Shown here in pieces: positions 23,779 through 32,895 of a stretch of 64,000 nt of DNA. Made by a program: the position numbers and the translations under genes. Within the stretch, counting starts at the first letter, position 1. Each line of letters starts with the position of its first letter. This stretch comes from Rhodopseudomonas boonkerdii (GTDB lineage: Bacteria > Pseudomonadota > Alphaproteobacteria > Rhizobiales > Xanthobacteraceae): the NCBI RefSeq assembly GCF_021184025.1, contig NZ_CP036537.1, positions 4,960,001 to 5,024,000 of the forward strand, written 5' to 3'. Below the pieces are notes generated by a model that was given only the letters and a program-made list of their open reading frames with translations, had not been told where the DNA came from and searched no databases.

Positions 23779-26700
23779 TCATGCTACGGGCTCGTTGACG
23801 GGCAGCTTGTCGGATTCGTGAGGTACTTCCTCGTCCGGTGCCTTGATCCGAAACCAGGCGACATAGAGCGCGGGCAGAAACAGCAGCGTCAACACCGTGC
23901 CGACGATGATGCCACCCATCATCGCGTAGGCCATCGGCCCCCAGAAGATTTCACGCGAGATCGGGATCAGCGCAAGGCTCGCGGCAGCTGCGGTCAACAG
24001 GATCGGGCGCATCCGGTGCTCGGTGGCATCGACCACGGCCTCCCAGGGCGGCTGGCCGTCTCTGCGATGCTGTTCGATCTGCACAATCAGGATCACCGAA
24101 TTTCGGATCAGGATGCCGATCAACGCCAGAATGCCGAGAATGGCGACGAAACCCATCGGGGTCCGGCTCGGCAGCAGCGCTGCGACCACGCCGATCAGAG
24201 CCAGCGGCGCCACCGTGAACACCAGGAACAGCCTGCTGAAACTCTGCAGCTGTACCATCAACAGCGTCGCCATCGCGAACAGCATGAGCGGCACCACCGC
24301 AATAATAGGCGCCTGCGACTTGCTGCTCTGTTCGACCGCGCCGCCGATATTGACGGCGTAGCCCGGCGGCAGCTTGGCGGAAAACTCGGCGATCGGAGCC
24401 TTCAACTGATCGACGATGGTCGCAGCCTGGGTATTGTCGAGAATGCCGGCCGAGAGCGTGACGGTCGGAAGCCGGGAGCGGCGCCAGATCTTCGGCTGTT
24501 CGAGTTCGTAGCGGAATTGCGCCACAGCGGCGAGCGGCACCGATTGGCCGCTGCTCGTCGATAGCTGCAGATTGCGTAGCGTCTCGATCGAGCCGCGCTC
24601 GGCGGCATTGGCACGGCCAAGCACATCGACGAGGTAGATATCGTCGCGCACCTGCGTCACCGACGATCCGTCCACAATGGCGTTGAGCGTGGTTGCAATC
24701 GACTCCGACGTCACGCCGAGCTGACGCGCCTTGTCCTGCAGGACATCGACCTTGACCACCCGCGCCGGCTCCATCCAGTCGAACACCACATTCGACAGAT
24801 GCGAATTGCCCGACACGATACCTGCCAGCTGCTGGGCGTAATCGCGGACCTTGCCGATATCCGGTCCGGACATTCGATATTGGACCGGCCGCCCGACCGG
24901 TGGACCGATATCGAGCAATTTAACAAACGCATCGGTGCCCGGAAACGTCTTGGTGAGATAGGCCTGCAATTTCGGCTTCAGACGATCGCGAGCTTCGACG
25001 CTCTTGGTGACGATGATCATCTGTCCGAACGTCACGTCGCTGGGCTGCACATCGAACGACAACAGGAAACGTGGTGCGCCCTGACCGACATAGGTCGACC
25101 AATGGTCGATATCGTCGTTGCCCTTGAGCGCCTCCCTCTCGAACTGCGCCATCTGCGTGTTGGTCTCGGCGATCGAGCTGTTCTGCGGCAGGTTCCAGTC
25201 GACCACCAGCTCCGTGCGGTCCGACGACGGAAAGAACTGTTGCTGCACATAGCTCATGCCGACGATCGACAGCGCGAAGGCGGCCACCGTCAGACCGATG
25301 GTGAGCCAGCGGTGCCGCATGCAGAATAACAACGTCCGCCCGAACGCCGCGGCAAAGCGCCCCTTTTTCTCATGGTGGCTCTTCATGGTTTTCGGCAGCA
25401 GCGCGACGCCGAGCAAAGGCGTGAACAGCACCGCGACGATCCACGACACGATCAGCGACACCGCGATCACGACGAACAGCGTAAAGGTGAACTCTCCGGC
25501 CGCGCTGTTGTTCAAGCCGACCGGAATGAAGCTGGCGACGGTGACCAGTGTCCCGGTCAACATCGGGAACGCCGTGGAAGTGTAGACATAGCTCGCGGCC
25601 TTCTCGAGCTTGTCGCCGACCTCGAGCCGCGCGACCATCATCTCGACCGCAATCATGGCATCGTCGACCAGCAGGCCGAGCGCGATGATCAAGGCGCCTA
25701 GCGAGATACGCTGCAGCGAGATACCGGAATAGGACATCACCACGAAGGTGATGGCGAGCACCAGCGGAATCGAGACCGCCACGACGAGACCGGCCCGCAT
25801 CCCGAGGCTGATGAAGCTGATCGCCAGCACGATAGCGATGGCCTCGAACAGAGCGTGCGTGAAGCCCGAGACCGCCTCATCGACGATCTGCGGCTGATCA
25901 GAAACCAGATGGATCTCGGCACCGACCGGAAGATCGCCGGCGATGCGCGCCATCTCCATCTTCAGCGCCTCGCCGAAATCGAGCAGATTGGCACCCGCCT
26001 TCATGCCGATGGTCAAGCCGATCGCGGGCTCGCCCTTGAACCGGAACAGCGACGTCGGCGGATCGGAATAGCCGCGGCGGACGGTGGCGACATCAGTCAG
26101 CGGAAAGAACCGGTCATTGACGCGCAGGTTTATCGCCTTGAGGCTGTCTTCCGAGGTGAACTGGCCGCCGACCCGGACCAGGATTCGTTCCGGCCCGGCC
26201 TGCAGCACACCGGACGGCGTGATCGCATTCTGGGCCTGCAGCGACGAGATGACCGCCTGCTGGTCGATACCGAGCGCGGCAATCTTGCTGGTCGAGAATT
26301 CGAGATAGATGACTTCGTTCTGCGCACCGACGATATCAACGCGGCCCACATTCGGAACCTGCAAAACCTTGGCGCGCACCTCTTCGACGCGATCGCGCAA
26401 CTGGCGCTGCGTCAGACCATCGCTCGTGAACGCGTAGATGTTGCCATAAACATCGCCGAAGCGGTCATTGAATCCGGGACCAATCACGCCGCTCGGAAAA
26501 TCCTGCTTGATGTCGGCGATCATATTGCGGACGCGGAGCCAGGTCGGCACCACGTCGCGTGCTTTGGTGTCGTCGCGCAGGTTGACGAAGATGGTAGTCT
26601 CGCCGGGCACCGTCAGACTCTTGGTGTAGTCGAGCGACTCCAGTTCCTCGAGCTTCTTCTCGATCCGCTCGGTGACCTGTTTGGTGACTTCCTCCGCGGA

Positions 26701-26871
26701 AGCACCCGGCCATTTAGCCTGGATCACCATGGTTTTGATCGTGAAAGCGGGATCTTCCTCGCGGCCAAGGTGAAGGTAGGCGAACAACCCCGTCACCATG
26801 AATGCGATCATGAAGTACCAGACCAGTGCACGGTGATGCAGGGCCCAGTCTGAGAGATTGAAAGGCTTCAC
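23779..26871 (-). CDS. RND efflux pump permease
   Basis: Inner-membrane proton-driven exporter, 1030 aa, with the RND layout of 12 membrane segments and two large periplasmic loops. The paired aspartates of the proton relay are Asp403 and Asp404 in LGLLVDDAMIAVE. The N-terminal periplasmic loop includes WPGASAEEVTKQVTERIEK (residues about 54-72). The start codon overlaps the stop of the second adaptor gene by four bases, so the operon is two adaptors plus this pump. Sequence wording puts it closer to the multidrug/lipid pumps (MdtB/TriC style) than to metal pumps such as CusA, which carry methionine triplets absent here. Substrates are unknown. No outer-membrane channel gene is nearby. Confidence 0.93.
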   Translation of the reverse strand: MKPFNLSDWALHHRALVWYFMIAFMVTGLFAYLHLGREEDPAFTIKTMVIQAKWPGASAEEVTKQVTERIEKKLEELESLDYTKSLTVPGETTIFVNLRDDTKARDVVPTWLRVRNMIADIKQDFPSGVIGPGFNDRFGDVYGNIYAFTSDGLTQRQLRDRVEEVRAKVLQVPNVGRVDIVGAQNEVIYLEFSTSKIAALGIDQQAVISSLQAQNAITPSGVLQAGPERILVRVGGQFTSEDSLKAINLRVNDRFFPLTDVATVRRGYSDPPTSLFRFKGEPAIGLTIGMKAGANLLDFGEALKMEMARIAGDLPVGAEIHLVSDQPQIVDEAVSGFTHALFEAIAIVLAISFISLGMRAGLVVAVSIPLVLAITFVVMSYSGISLQRISLGALIIALGLLVDDAMIAVEMMVARLEVGDKLEKAASYVYTSTAFPMLTGTLVTVASFIPVGLNNSAAGEFTFTLFVVIAVSLIVSWIVAVLFTPLLGVALLPKTMKSHHEKKGRFAAAFGRTLLFCMRHRWLTIGLTVAAFALSIVGMSYVQQQFFPSSDRTELVVDWNLPQNSSIAETNTQMAQFEREALKGNDDIDHWSTYVGQGAPRFLLSFDVQPSDVTFGQMIIVTKSVEARDRLKPKLQAYLTKTFPGTDAFVKLLDIGPPVGRPVQYRMSGPDIGKVRDYAQQLAGIVSGNSHLSNVVFDWMEPARVVKVDVLQDKARQLGVTSESIATTLNAIVDGSSVTQVRDDIYLVDVLGRANAAERGSIETLRNLQLSTSSGQSVPLAAVAQFRYELEQPKIWRRSRLPTVTLSAGILDNTQAATIVDQLKAPIAEFSAKLPPGYAVNIGGAVEQSSKSQAPIIAVVPLMLFAMATLLMVQLQSFSRLFLVFTVAPLALIGVVAALLPSRTPMGFVAILGILALIGILIRNSVILIVQIEQHRRDGQPPWEAVVDATEHRMRPILLTAAAASLALIPISREIFWGPMAYAMMGGIIVGTVLTLLFLPALYVAWFRIKAPDEEVPHESDKLPVNEPVA

Positions 26872-27950
26872 GCGTCTTCCTTTTCCAGCCGGACTTTCTG
26901 GCCTTCCTTGAGATGATGCACCCCCGCCGTGACGACGCGCATGCCGTCATCGATACCGCTGGTGACCGTCACGGAGCCGTCCTCATTCGCAACGACCACG
27001 ACATCGCGCGCCGTGACCGACTTGCTGCCGGGATCGACGATCCAGACCCGCGACTTGCCGTCCTGCGTGAGGATGGCGGCGGCCGGCAGCCTGAAACCGT
27101 GCCGGGAGTTACCGGGGATGTAGGTCGTGACCGTGGATCCCAGTCGAAACGTGTCGGGCGGCGAGTCGAGCGTGACCCGCACCCGGCTCAGGCGGGTCTG
27201 CGAATCGAATTGCGGGCCGATCTCGCGAACCTTGCCTTCGACGCGCGTTTTCGGATCGATTTGCAAACTGACGGTCAGCGGCATTCCGACTTCAAGCCTG
27301 CTTGCCAGTTCGACCGCGATATCGATAACCGCCTCGCGCACATCGGGCCGAGCCACGGTCACCACGGTTTGCCCCGGCGCAACGATCTGGCCAACCTGCG
27401 CGCCAACGGCCGCGACGACGCCGGCATAATCGGCAATACTCTTAGTGTAAGTGAGCTGTTCGCGCGCCTTGGCCAGATCGGCTTGGGCGCGGACGACGCC
27501 GGCTTGGGCGGATGCATAGCTTTGTTCGGCGGAATCGAGGGTCGCCTGGGTGTTAGCTCCGGTTTCGATCAGTGTGCGCTGCCGGGTCACCGTGCCGGTC
27601 GCATTCAACAGCGACCCCTGCGCTGTCGTCAGCGCGCCCTGTAGCGACCGCACCGCCATTTCAGCCGCAGTCGCATCGATCGCCGCCAACAGCTGGCCTT
27701 TGGTGACGCTATCCCCGACATTGACCGGCCGCGCGACCAACCGGCCAAGAACGCGGAATCCGTAATCGGTCTGATACCTTGGCTGGACCGTTCCGACGAC
27801 GCCGATGGTGGCCGCGCCCAGGGGCGAGACAACCATCGAGAGGACCGGCCGAACCGGTTCGGGCGCGGCTGCTTTCTCGCCGCATCCCGCGAGCAATCCA
27901 GCCATGAGAAGTGCAACGGCAGTTCTGCCGGCGGTGACGGCGCGTGTCAT
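26868..27950 (-). CDS. RND periplasmic adaptor lipoprotein (second of two)
   Basis: Membrane-fusion protein, 360 aa, with a lipoprotein signal (ALLMAGLLAGCGEK, lipidated Cys near residue 23). The barrel-sandwich half-motif GRLVARPVNVGDSVTKGQLLAAID leads into an alpha-helical hairpin with long heptads (QGALTTAQGSLLNATGTVTR and later QAGVVRAQADLAKAREQL); the second lipoyl half is DYAGVVAAVGAQVGQIVAPG. It overlaps the first adaptor gene and the pump gene by four bases each, indicating translational coupling. It probably forms a mixed adaptor ring with the product of the preceding gene. Confidence 0.92.
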   Translation of the reverse strand: MTRAVTAGRTAVALLMAGLLAGCGEKAAAPEPVRPVLSMVVSPLGAATIGVVGTVQPRYQTDYGFRVLGRLVARPVNVGDSVTKGQLLAAIDATAAEMAVRSLQGALTTAQGSLLNATGTVTRQRTLIETGANTQATLDSAEQSYASAQAGVVRAQADLAKAREQLTYTKSIADYAGVVAAVGAQVGQIVAPGQTVVTVARPDVREAVIDIAVELASRLEVGMPLTVSLQIDPKTRVEGKVREIGPQFDSQTRLSRVRVTLDSPPDTFRLGSTVTTYIPGNSRHGFRLPAAAILTQDGKSRVWIVDPGSKSVTARDVVVVANEDGSVTVTSGIDDGMRVVTAGVHHLKEGQKVRLEKEDA

Positions 27951-29020
27951 AGCTCGATCCCCGCATAGGTGACGATGGCGCCCGGCCGCAGCATTTTTCC
28001 GCTCGAGATGACGATGCGCTCGCCAATGGTGAGCCCGTGCGAGACAACGAAAGAGTCGGTTTCGTAACTCTCGACCACGATATCGCGCAGCGACACGGCA
28101 TGGGTTTTCGAATCGATGACCCAGACCGCCGGGCCGGCGGCCGACGATGTCATGGCTGCCGATGGCAGAATGATCTTGTCGGTCGACCTGGTGATCCCCT
28201 CACCTACGACCGCGCTGCCGAGGGTCATTTCCTTCGGGACATTCAGAATTTCCATCTTGACTTTGACGGTGCCGCTTTTCGGATCCACCGTGGGCGAAAT
28301 CTCCCGAGGCCGGGCGCGCGCCGTTATCTTTGGATTCGACACGAGCGAGACCTGAATACTGTCGCCGTCCAGCTTCTGCAGGAAGATCGCTTCATAGACA
28401 TCGAACACGGCGTCGCGCGCACCATCCTCAGCAAGCGTGTAGGACGACTGGGACGATTGGGACACTTGCCCGACCTCGACGTTACGGGCTGTGATGATAC
28501 CCGAGGCACTTGCGCGCAGCGTGGTGTAGCCAAGCGCGTCGGTCGCCGTCCCCAACTGGGCCTTCGACGCTTCCAGCCCGCCTTGAGCAGCGTTCAACGC
28601 CTGCTGCGCCTGATCGTAGGACACGCGCGTGGTGAAACCGCTGGTCATCAGTGTTTTCTGACGCTCGAAATTTGCCATCGCGACGCGCAGCTGGGCTTCG
28701 GACGATGTCACGGCAGCTTTCGCGCTCTCAACGTCGGCCAGTTGTTCGGTCGGATCGATCTTCGCCAGGATGTCGCCCGCATTGACATGGGCGCCCACAT
28801 CGACGAAGCGCTCGGTCACCCGACCGGTCACCTGAAAAGCGAGATCGCTGGTGACGCGCGCCTCGACCTCCCCACTGAGCCTGATCGATGTCTGGCGGGG
28901 CTGCAGGCGAACGATCTCGGAGTTCACCAAGATTGGCGCGCGCGCCACATCCGGCGCGCGCTCGCACCCGACCAGCAGAACCAACAGCAACAACGGCGTG
29001 ATCTTGAAACAAAATTTCAT
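27947..29020 (-). CDS. RND periplasmic adaptor lipoprotein (first of two)
   Basis: Membrane-fusion protein, 357 aa, lipoprotein signal TPLLLLVLLVGCERAP (lipidated Cys near residue 19). It has the lipoyl half RFVDVGAHVNAGDILAKID, a helical hairpin rich in Ala/Gln (ESAKAAVTSSEAQLRVAMAN then AQQALNAAQGGLEASKAQL) and the second half ASGIITARNVEVGQVSQ. It is the first gene after the TetR operator. Sequence differs clearly from the next adaptor (different linker and C-terminal domains), so this is not a recent duplication. Confidence 0.92.
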   Translation of the reverse strand: MKFCFKITPLLLLVLLVGCERAPDVARAPILVNSEIVRLQPRQTSIRLSGEVEARVTSDLAFQVTGRVTERFVDVGAHVNAGDILAKIDPTEQLADVESAKAAVTSSEAQLRVAMANFERQKTLMTSGFTTRVSYDQAQQALNAAQGGLEASKAQLGTATDALGYTTLRASASGIITARNVEVGQVSQSSQSSYTLAEDGARDAVFDVYEAIFLQKLDGDSIQVSLVSNPKITARARPREISPTVDPKSGTVKVKMEILNVPKEMTLGSAVVGEGITRSTDKIILPSAAMTSSAAGPAVWVIDSKTHAVSLRDIVVESYETDSFVVSHGLTIGERIVISSGKMLRPGAIVTYAGIEL

Positions 29021-29031
29021 CTAAGGCACTC

Positions 29032-29073
29032 AGTGAGCGATCACTCACTATATTTGACTAACCCGAAAGTCAA
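29032..29073 (-). promoter_or_regulatory. efflux operon promoter with TetR operator
   Basis: AGTGAGCGATCACTCACT (29032-29049) is an 18-base palindrome with eight of nine pairs intact. On the minus strand a TTGACT (29073-29068) and TATAGT (29052-29047) resemble -35 and -10 boxes, with a 15-bp spacer. The operator overlaps the -10, so the TetR protein encoded 60 bp away would block RNA polymerase. The TTGACT/AGTCAA pair at 29054-29059 and 29068-29073 is itself an inverted repeat. Confidence 0.55.
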
Positions 29074-29108
29074 TAGCATTCTTCACGCGAACCGTTTAAG
29101 GTCCGCCT

Positions 29109-29762
29109 ATGACTTCCGACATGAAGAAGCGCGCCCGCCGCAAAGCGGAGCGGCCAACCGAGATCCTTGACGCGGCTTTCGAGGAATTCGTCAAAACCGG
29201 CTATTCGGCGACACGTCTGGAGGACGTCGCCAGACGCGCGGGCGTCACCAAAGGCACGATCTATTTCTATTTCGAGACCAAAGAGCGCGTCTTTCAGGAG
29301 ATGATGCGGCACAAGTCGCAAGACCTGTTACCTGACCTTGATCGTCTCGCCAGTCAGCTCGAGGGATCTTACGCGGAACGTTTTCGCAAGCTTGTGGTGT
29401 TCTTTTTCGGGAGGATCGCAGAAGATCGTGCGGAGCGCGAGACGCTTAGGCTCCTGATTGCGGAAGGTTCGCGCTTTCCTGATATGGTGGACAAGTACTA
29501 CGAAGAATTCGTGCAGCCGGTCATCGATCATTTCAAACGCATCATCGAGGCCGGCGTCACCGCCGGAGAATTCCGGGCGGCACCAGCAAACTCGTTTGCG
29601 GAATTGGTCGCCAGTCCGGCGCTGTTGTTGAGCATCTGGACCATGCTGTTCGGAACGCGGCGCCAACTCGATATCACCGCTTTCACGGAAGCGAGCATCG
29701 ATCTACTCATGAAGGGTATCGAAAACCCTCGTCGCGATATCCGTCCAGCCACTCGCCACTGA
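29109..29762 (+). CDS. TetR family repressor of the RND operon
   Basis: A 217-aa regulator. The N-terminal helix-turn-helix (about residues 15-60) has ILDAAFEEFVKTGYSATRLE, then VARRAGVTKGTIYFYFETKE, the standard TetR/AcrR recognition helix. The C-terminal helical domain (about 80-205) is typical for ligand binding and dimerisation. It starts just beyond the palindrome at 29032-29049 and diverges from the pump operon, the arrangement of AcrR/MexL-type repressors. Inducer unknown. Confidence 0.92.
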   Translation: MTSDMKKRARRKAERPTEILDAAFEEFVKTGYSATRLEDVARRAGVTKGTIYFYFETKERVFQEMMRHKSQDLLPDLDRLASQLEGSYAERFRKLVVFFFGRIAEDRAERETLRLLIAEGSRFPDMVDKYYEEFVQPVIDHFKRIIEAGVTAGEFRAAPANSFAELVASPALLLSIWTMLFGTRRQLDITAFTEASIDLLMKGIENPRRDIRPATRH

Positions 29763-29878
29763 CGCTGCATGATCGGAGGTTCTTGTCTCGGGTCACTCCA
29801 GCTATGACTTCCCGCGCGACGCGAAAGCGCGGCGGCCGATCCGGCCGTTTACGGATCGATTTCATGGCAACCGAGGGG

Positions 29879-29959
29879 CCGCCGATAGCAATGGAGTACA
29901 TGATCCCCGACGGTTTTGGCTTCGGCGGCGTCAACGCCAGCGCACTATTCCGAAGCTGG
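29879..29959 (+). pseudogene. remnant of a beta-ketoacyl-ACP synthase gene 3' end
   Basis: The plus-strand frame reads MIPDGFGFGGVNASALF, close to the C-terminal NSFGFGGTNA motif of KAS I/II condensing enzymes, which bears the glycine-rich loop behind the active site. Only about 27 residues match before and after unrelated sequence. The open frame that holds it (29783-30001) has no domain otherwise and no clear ribosome site. Read as a relic of a fabF-like gene. Confidence 0.5.
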
Positions 29960-30043
29960 ACAGATCAGATCGACAGGACCACGGGAGCGGCCCGCGGCTA
30001 AGCCTCAGCAATCCATCATCCGGCACGAAAGAGGAGCTGCCCC

Positions 30044-30148
30044 ATGAACAAGAACAGCCTGCTTGGAATCTATGATTCCGCGCGCGCCAGCATGACCGCG
30101 ACTGTGCGGAAAGCGATCGAAAGAGGCGATACGCCCGGAAAACAATGA
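30044..30148 (+). CDS. possible 34-aa small protein
   Basis: An ATG-initiated frame with a strong GAGGAG site seven bases upstream encodes MNKNSLLGIYDSARAS and then a basic helix TVRKAIERGDTPGKQ. There is no signal peptide or membrane segment. The stop codon lies two bases before the end of the convergent ridA gene. The good ribosome site is the only support; the peptide is not recognised. Confidence 0.35.
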   Translation: MNKNSLLGIYDSARASMTATVRKAIERGDTPGKQ

Positions 30149-30150
30149 CT

Positions 30151-30537
30151 TTATGTTGGCCGCCTGCAAACCAGATCAATTTCGATCAACGCATCGTAAG
30201 CGAGGCCGGTGACACCGACGCAAGTTCGCGCCGGAAGGCGATCAGGCGGGAAATAGCTGCGATAGGTGTCGTTCATCGCGGCATAATCATCCTTGAAGCG
30301 CGTCAGATAGATGCGCGACATCACGATATGCTCGAAACCCAGATCTAGCCCCTTCAGCACCACAAGCAGATTGTCCATCACAGCGCGGGTCTGCGCCTCG
30401 ATGCCATCGGGCAGGACACCCGGCGTCGCCGGCGTATCGGGCATCTGGCCGGTGACGAAAACAAAACCGTCGGTCTCGACCGCATGGCTGAACGGCGCAA
30501 CCGGCTTCGGTCCGCCGGATATCATATGAAACAGCAA
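30151..30537 (-). CDS. RidA family protein (enamine/imine deaminase)
   Basis: A 128-aa trimeric RidA/YjgF/UK114 protein that hydrolyses reactive enamine or imine intermediates to keto acids and ammonia. The key arginine is in LPARTCVGVTGL, and the glutamate near the C-terminus is in DALIEIDLVC; the core SGGPKPVAPFSHAVETDGFVFVTGQMP is at the start. The initiation codon is probably the TTG at 30537, since GAGGAG precedes it by eight bases; the ATG at 30525 is too far from that site. It starts 21 bp after the AraC-FmdA fusion gene stop. This suggests that amide breakdown by the operon yields or tolerates an imine, or simply that RidA protects PLP enzymes. Confidence 0.9.
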   Translation of the reverse strand: MLFHMISGGPKPVAPFSHAVETDGFVFVTGQMPDTPATPGVLPDGIEAQTRAVMDNLLVVLKGLDLGFEHIVMSRIYLTRFKDDYAAMNDTYRSYFPPDRLPARTCVGVTGLAYDALIEIDLVCRRPT

Positions 30538-30558
30538 CGACGTCTCCTCGTCTGATAT

Positions 30559-32895
30559 CTAGTTATTCGGTGCGGCGTCGAATACGCGCTTGCTGAGAAT
30601 GGCATGGACGCCCCAATTGCCGTCCACCACCTGCGTGACGCCGAAATCTACCGCCACCGACATCAAAGCAATTGCCTCGTCCTCGCTGAGACCTTTGACG
30701 TTCATGAGGAAACGCCGCATCTTGCGAAATGCATCCTTCATGGCGAGATCGAGCGACGACGTCGCATAGACCTCGCTCTGCCCTTTTGCGCCGAATTCGG
30801 CGAGATAGTTGGGATGACTGAAGCCCATCAGCACCCAGTCGCTCCCGGTCTCGATCAAGGGGTAGCTGAGATCGGCGAAAGGCTGGTTGATAAGGTCGTT
30901 CTTCTTATGCAGGATCACCTGGAAGGTGCCGGTCATCGAACATTCGATGGCGGTGCCGCCGAGTTCACCGTCGCCCTGCGCCGCATGGGGATCGCCCACC
31001 GAGAGTAGCGCGCCGGGCACCGACACCGGCAAATACACCGTCGATCCCTTGCCAAGCCGCCAATTGTCGAGATTCCCGCCGAAGTAAGCGGGCGGGACGG
31101 AATCGACGAGATCGGCCTCACGCGGCGCAAGCGCGATGACGCCGAAATGCGGCCGCAGCGGAATCCGGATGCCGTCGAGCACATCATGGCGTCGCCGCAC
31201 CGAAGACGGCGGGATCGGAATGCCCGGATAGTCATAGGTTGTATGCAGCGTCCCGAACGGATCGGTCTGCGGTTGCCAACGATAGGAATACAGCGCCCGT
31301 GCATGCGGTTCATCGGCATTATTGACGATCTCATAGATCGTCACCGCTTCATGCGCGTTTTGCTCGGCGAGGAACTCCTTGTAATGATAACCCCACCATG
31401 CCGCGACACTGCTGCCGAATACGCGTCCTTCAAAATCAGGATTGCGGCTCGGGCGCGGCACAATGTCGAGGATGCGGATCTCGAGCACATCGCCGGGCTG
31501 TGCGTCCTTCACCGCGACCGGCCCCGTGCAGATATGCACGCCAAACCCCTCCCCTGCGCCACGACCGTAAATCGAAGCATCGAGTGGCCCGGCGCCACGA
31601 CGATCGACATTCTTCTGATCGCGCGTCCAGTGAAACACGCTCTCAGCGCCGGCGTCGCCCTTAATCATGCGCTCAGGATCATCCGAAGCGTGCTGGGTAA
31701 GCGTCTCGATGGTGATGGTATCGCCGGAACCGATCTCGATCTGCGGCGGCAGGGAACGGCTGAAGTAGCCCCAATGCACACGCGATGCGTCCGCCGTCAG
31801 TTGATGATGGCGCGGCACCCCCTCGATCTGGGCGCGCTCGATCGCGGAACGCGTCGCAATCTGCCCGGCCGTCGCGGCATGCTGACTACGCAACTGCGCC
31901 AACGCCTGCTGCGGCCAGCCCCGCTGCCCGGCTGCTGTCGCTGAAGGGCTCTGTCGCTCGGCCTCGTGCTGACGGAACTCGCGCGGCGACAGACCAAAAC
32001 GCTGGCGGAAAGCGCGACTGAAATGTGCGGAGTCGTTGAAGCCGGCGCGGAACGCGATCTCAGAGATCGAATGATCCGCCTCCGCCGGATTTGACAGATC
32101 CGCCCAGGTCCGTTGCAGTCGCCTTTCGCGGAGATAGTTGGTAAAACTGCTGCCGGTGCCCTCGAACAGTTTCTGTAGATAGCGTTCGGAAATGCCTTCG
32201 ACACTTGCGATTTTTGCCGGCGTCAGATCGGGATCGTCGAGCCGCCGCTCAATCGTCTGGCACAGGCGATGCAGCGTCGCCGCCTTGGTTGCGCTGCCAC
32301 TGCCGAGTTCGCTTGTGACCTCATTCTGAGGGCGCAAGAAGGTCGGCAGCAGATCGGAAAGGCTGTGTGCGAGTGCAGCCCATTCCAGATTCGATAACGT
32401 TTCGAGATCGCGCGCAGCCAATTCCATCATCCGCGCGAACACGTCACTCAAGCCGCCGGGCGCCATAACGCGCACCTCGTCATCTGGCGCCGCACGGCGG
32501 CCATATAGCGGTTCTGACGTTACCGACAGCAGCACCGCGCGCATTTCCCGTTGAAATGAGACGCTCCAGTCTCCCTTACGCGGCAGCAGCAACAAGTGCC
32601 CGGCCGCCACGATCTGGTGGCCGACCGCGGTCTTCAGCGCGACACCATCCTCAATGGGAAGCAGCACCAGCGGATGATCGGCCGCAACCTCACTCCATGA
32701 CGATACCGCTTGCGGTCCGGCCGAGAGTCTGGCCAATGTCACGCCCTGACAACTGCGGCGTGCCGCGGTGGCGTGGCCAGCATGCGTGGCGGTCACCGCC
32801 GTCGGCTGCAGGCCGACCGACGCCAGAACGTCCCGCCAGGCTTCGGGACGGTCACCCTCGGAGTAGGATTCACTGGTAAACGGACGGAGGCTCAT
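30559..32895 (-). CDS. AraC-type regulator fused to acetamidase/formamidase
   Basis: A single 778-aa frame joins two complete proteins. Residues 1-190 form an AraC-like ligand domain and residues 205-310 the AraC DNA-binding pair (LTPAKIASVEGISERYLQKL, then ISEIAFRAGFNDSAHFSRAF). A 55-residue linker rich in Ala, Gln and Arg follows. Residues 367-778 are a full acetamidase/formamidase (VHWGYFSRSLPPQIEIGSGD, GRGAGEGFGVHICTGPVAV, VGDPHAAQGDGELGGTAIE). The enzyme part is homologous along its whole length to the free-standing FmdA encoded upstream and begins at the equivalent of that protein's residue 2. The start at 32895 avoids 28 residues of weak leader. Amide hydrolase activity would be cytosolic and DNA-associated. 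Sequencing or assembly error cannot be excluded from one read-out. Confidence 0.85.
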   Translation of the reverse strand: MSLRPFTSESYSEGDRPEAWRDVLASVGLQPTAVTATHAGHATAARRSCQGVTLARLSAGPQAVSSWSEVAADHPLVLLPIEDGVALKTAVGHQIVAAGHLLLLPRKGDWSVSFQREMRAVLLSVTSEPLYGRRAAPDDEVRVMAPGGLSDVFARMMELAARDLETLSNLEWAALAHSLSDLLPTFLRPQNEVTSELGSGSATKAATLHRLCQTIERRLDDPDLTPAKIASVEGISERYLQKLFEGTGSSFTNYLRERRLQRTWADLSNPAEADHSISEIAFRAGFNDSAHFSRAFRQRFGLSPREFRQHEAERQSPSATAAGQRGWPQQALAQLRSQHAATAGQIATRSAIERAQIEGVPRHHQLTADASRVHWGYFSRSLPPQIEIGSGDTITIETLTQHASDDPERMIKGDAGAESVFHWTRDQKNVDRRGAGPLDASIYGRGAGEGFGVHICTGPVAVKDAQPGDVLEIRILDIVPRPSRNPDFEGRVFGSSVAAWWGYHYKEFLAEQNAHEAVTIYEIVNNADEPHARALYSYRWQPQTDPFGTLHTTYDYPGIPIPPSSVRRRHDVLDGIRIPLRPHFGVIALAPREADLVDSVPPAYFGGNLDNWRLGKGSTVYLPVSVPGALLSVGDPHAAQGDGELGGTAIECSMTGTFQVILHKKNDLINQPFADLSYPLIETGSDWVLMGFSHPNYLAEFGAKGQSEVYATSSLDLAMKDAFRKMRRFLMNVKGLSEDEAIALMSVAVDFGVTQVVDGNWGVHAILSKRVFDAAPNN

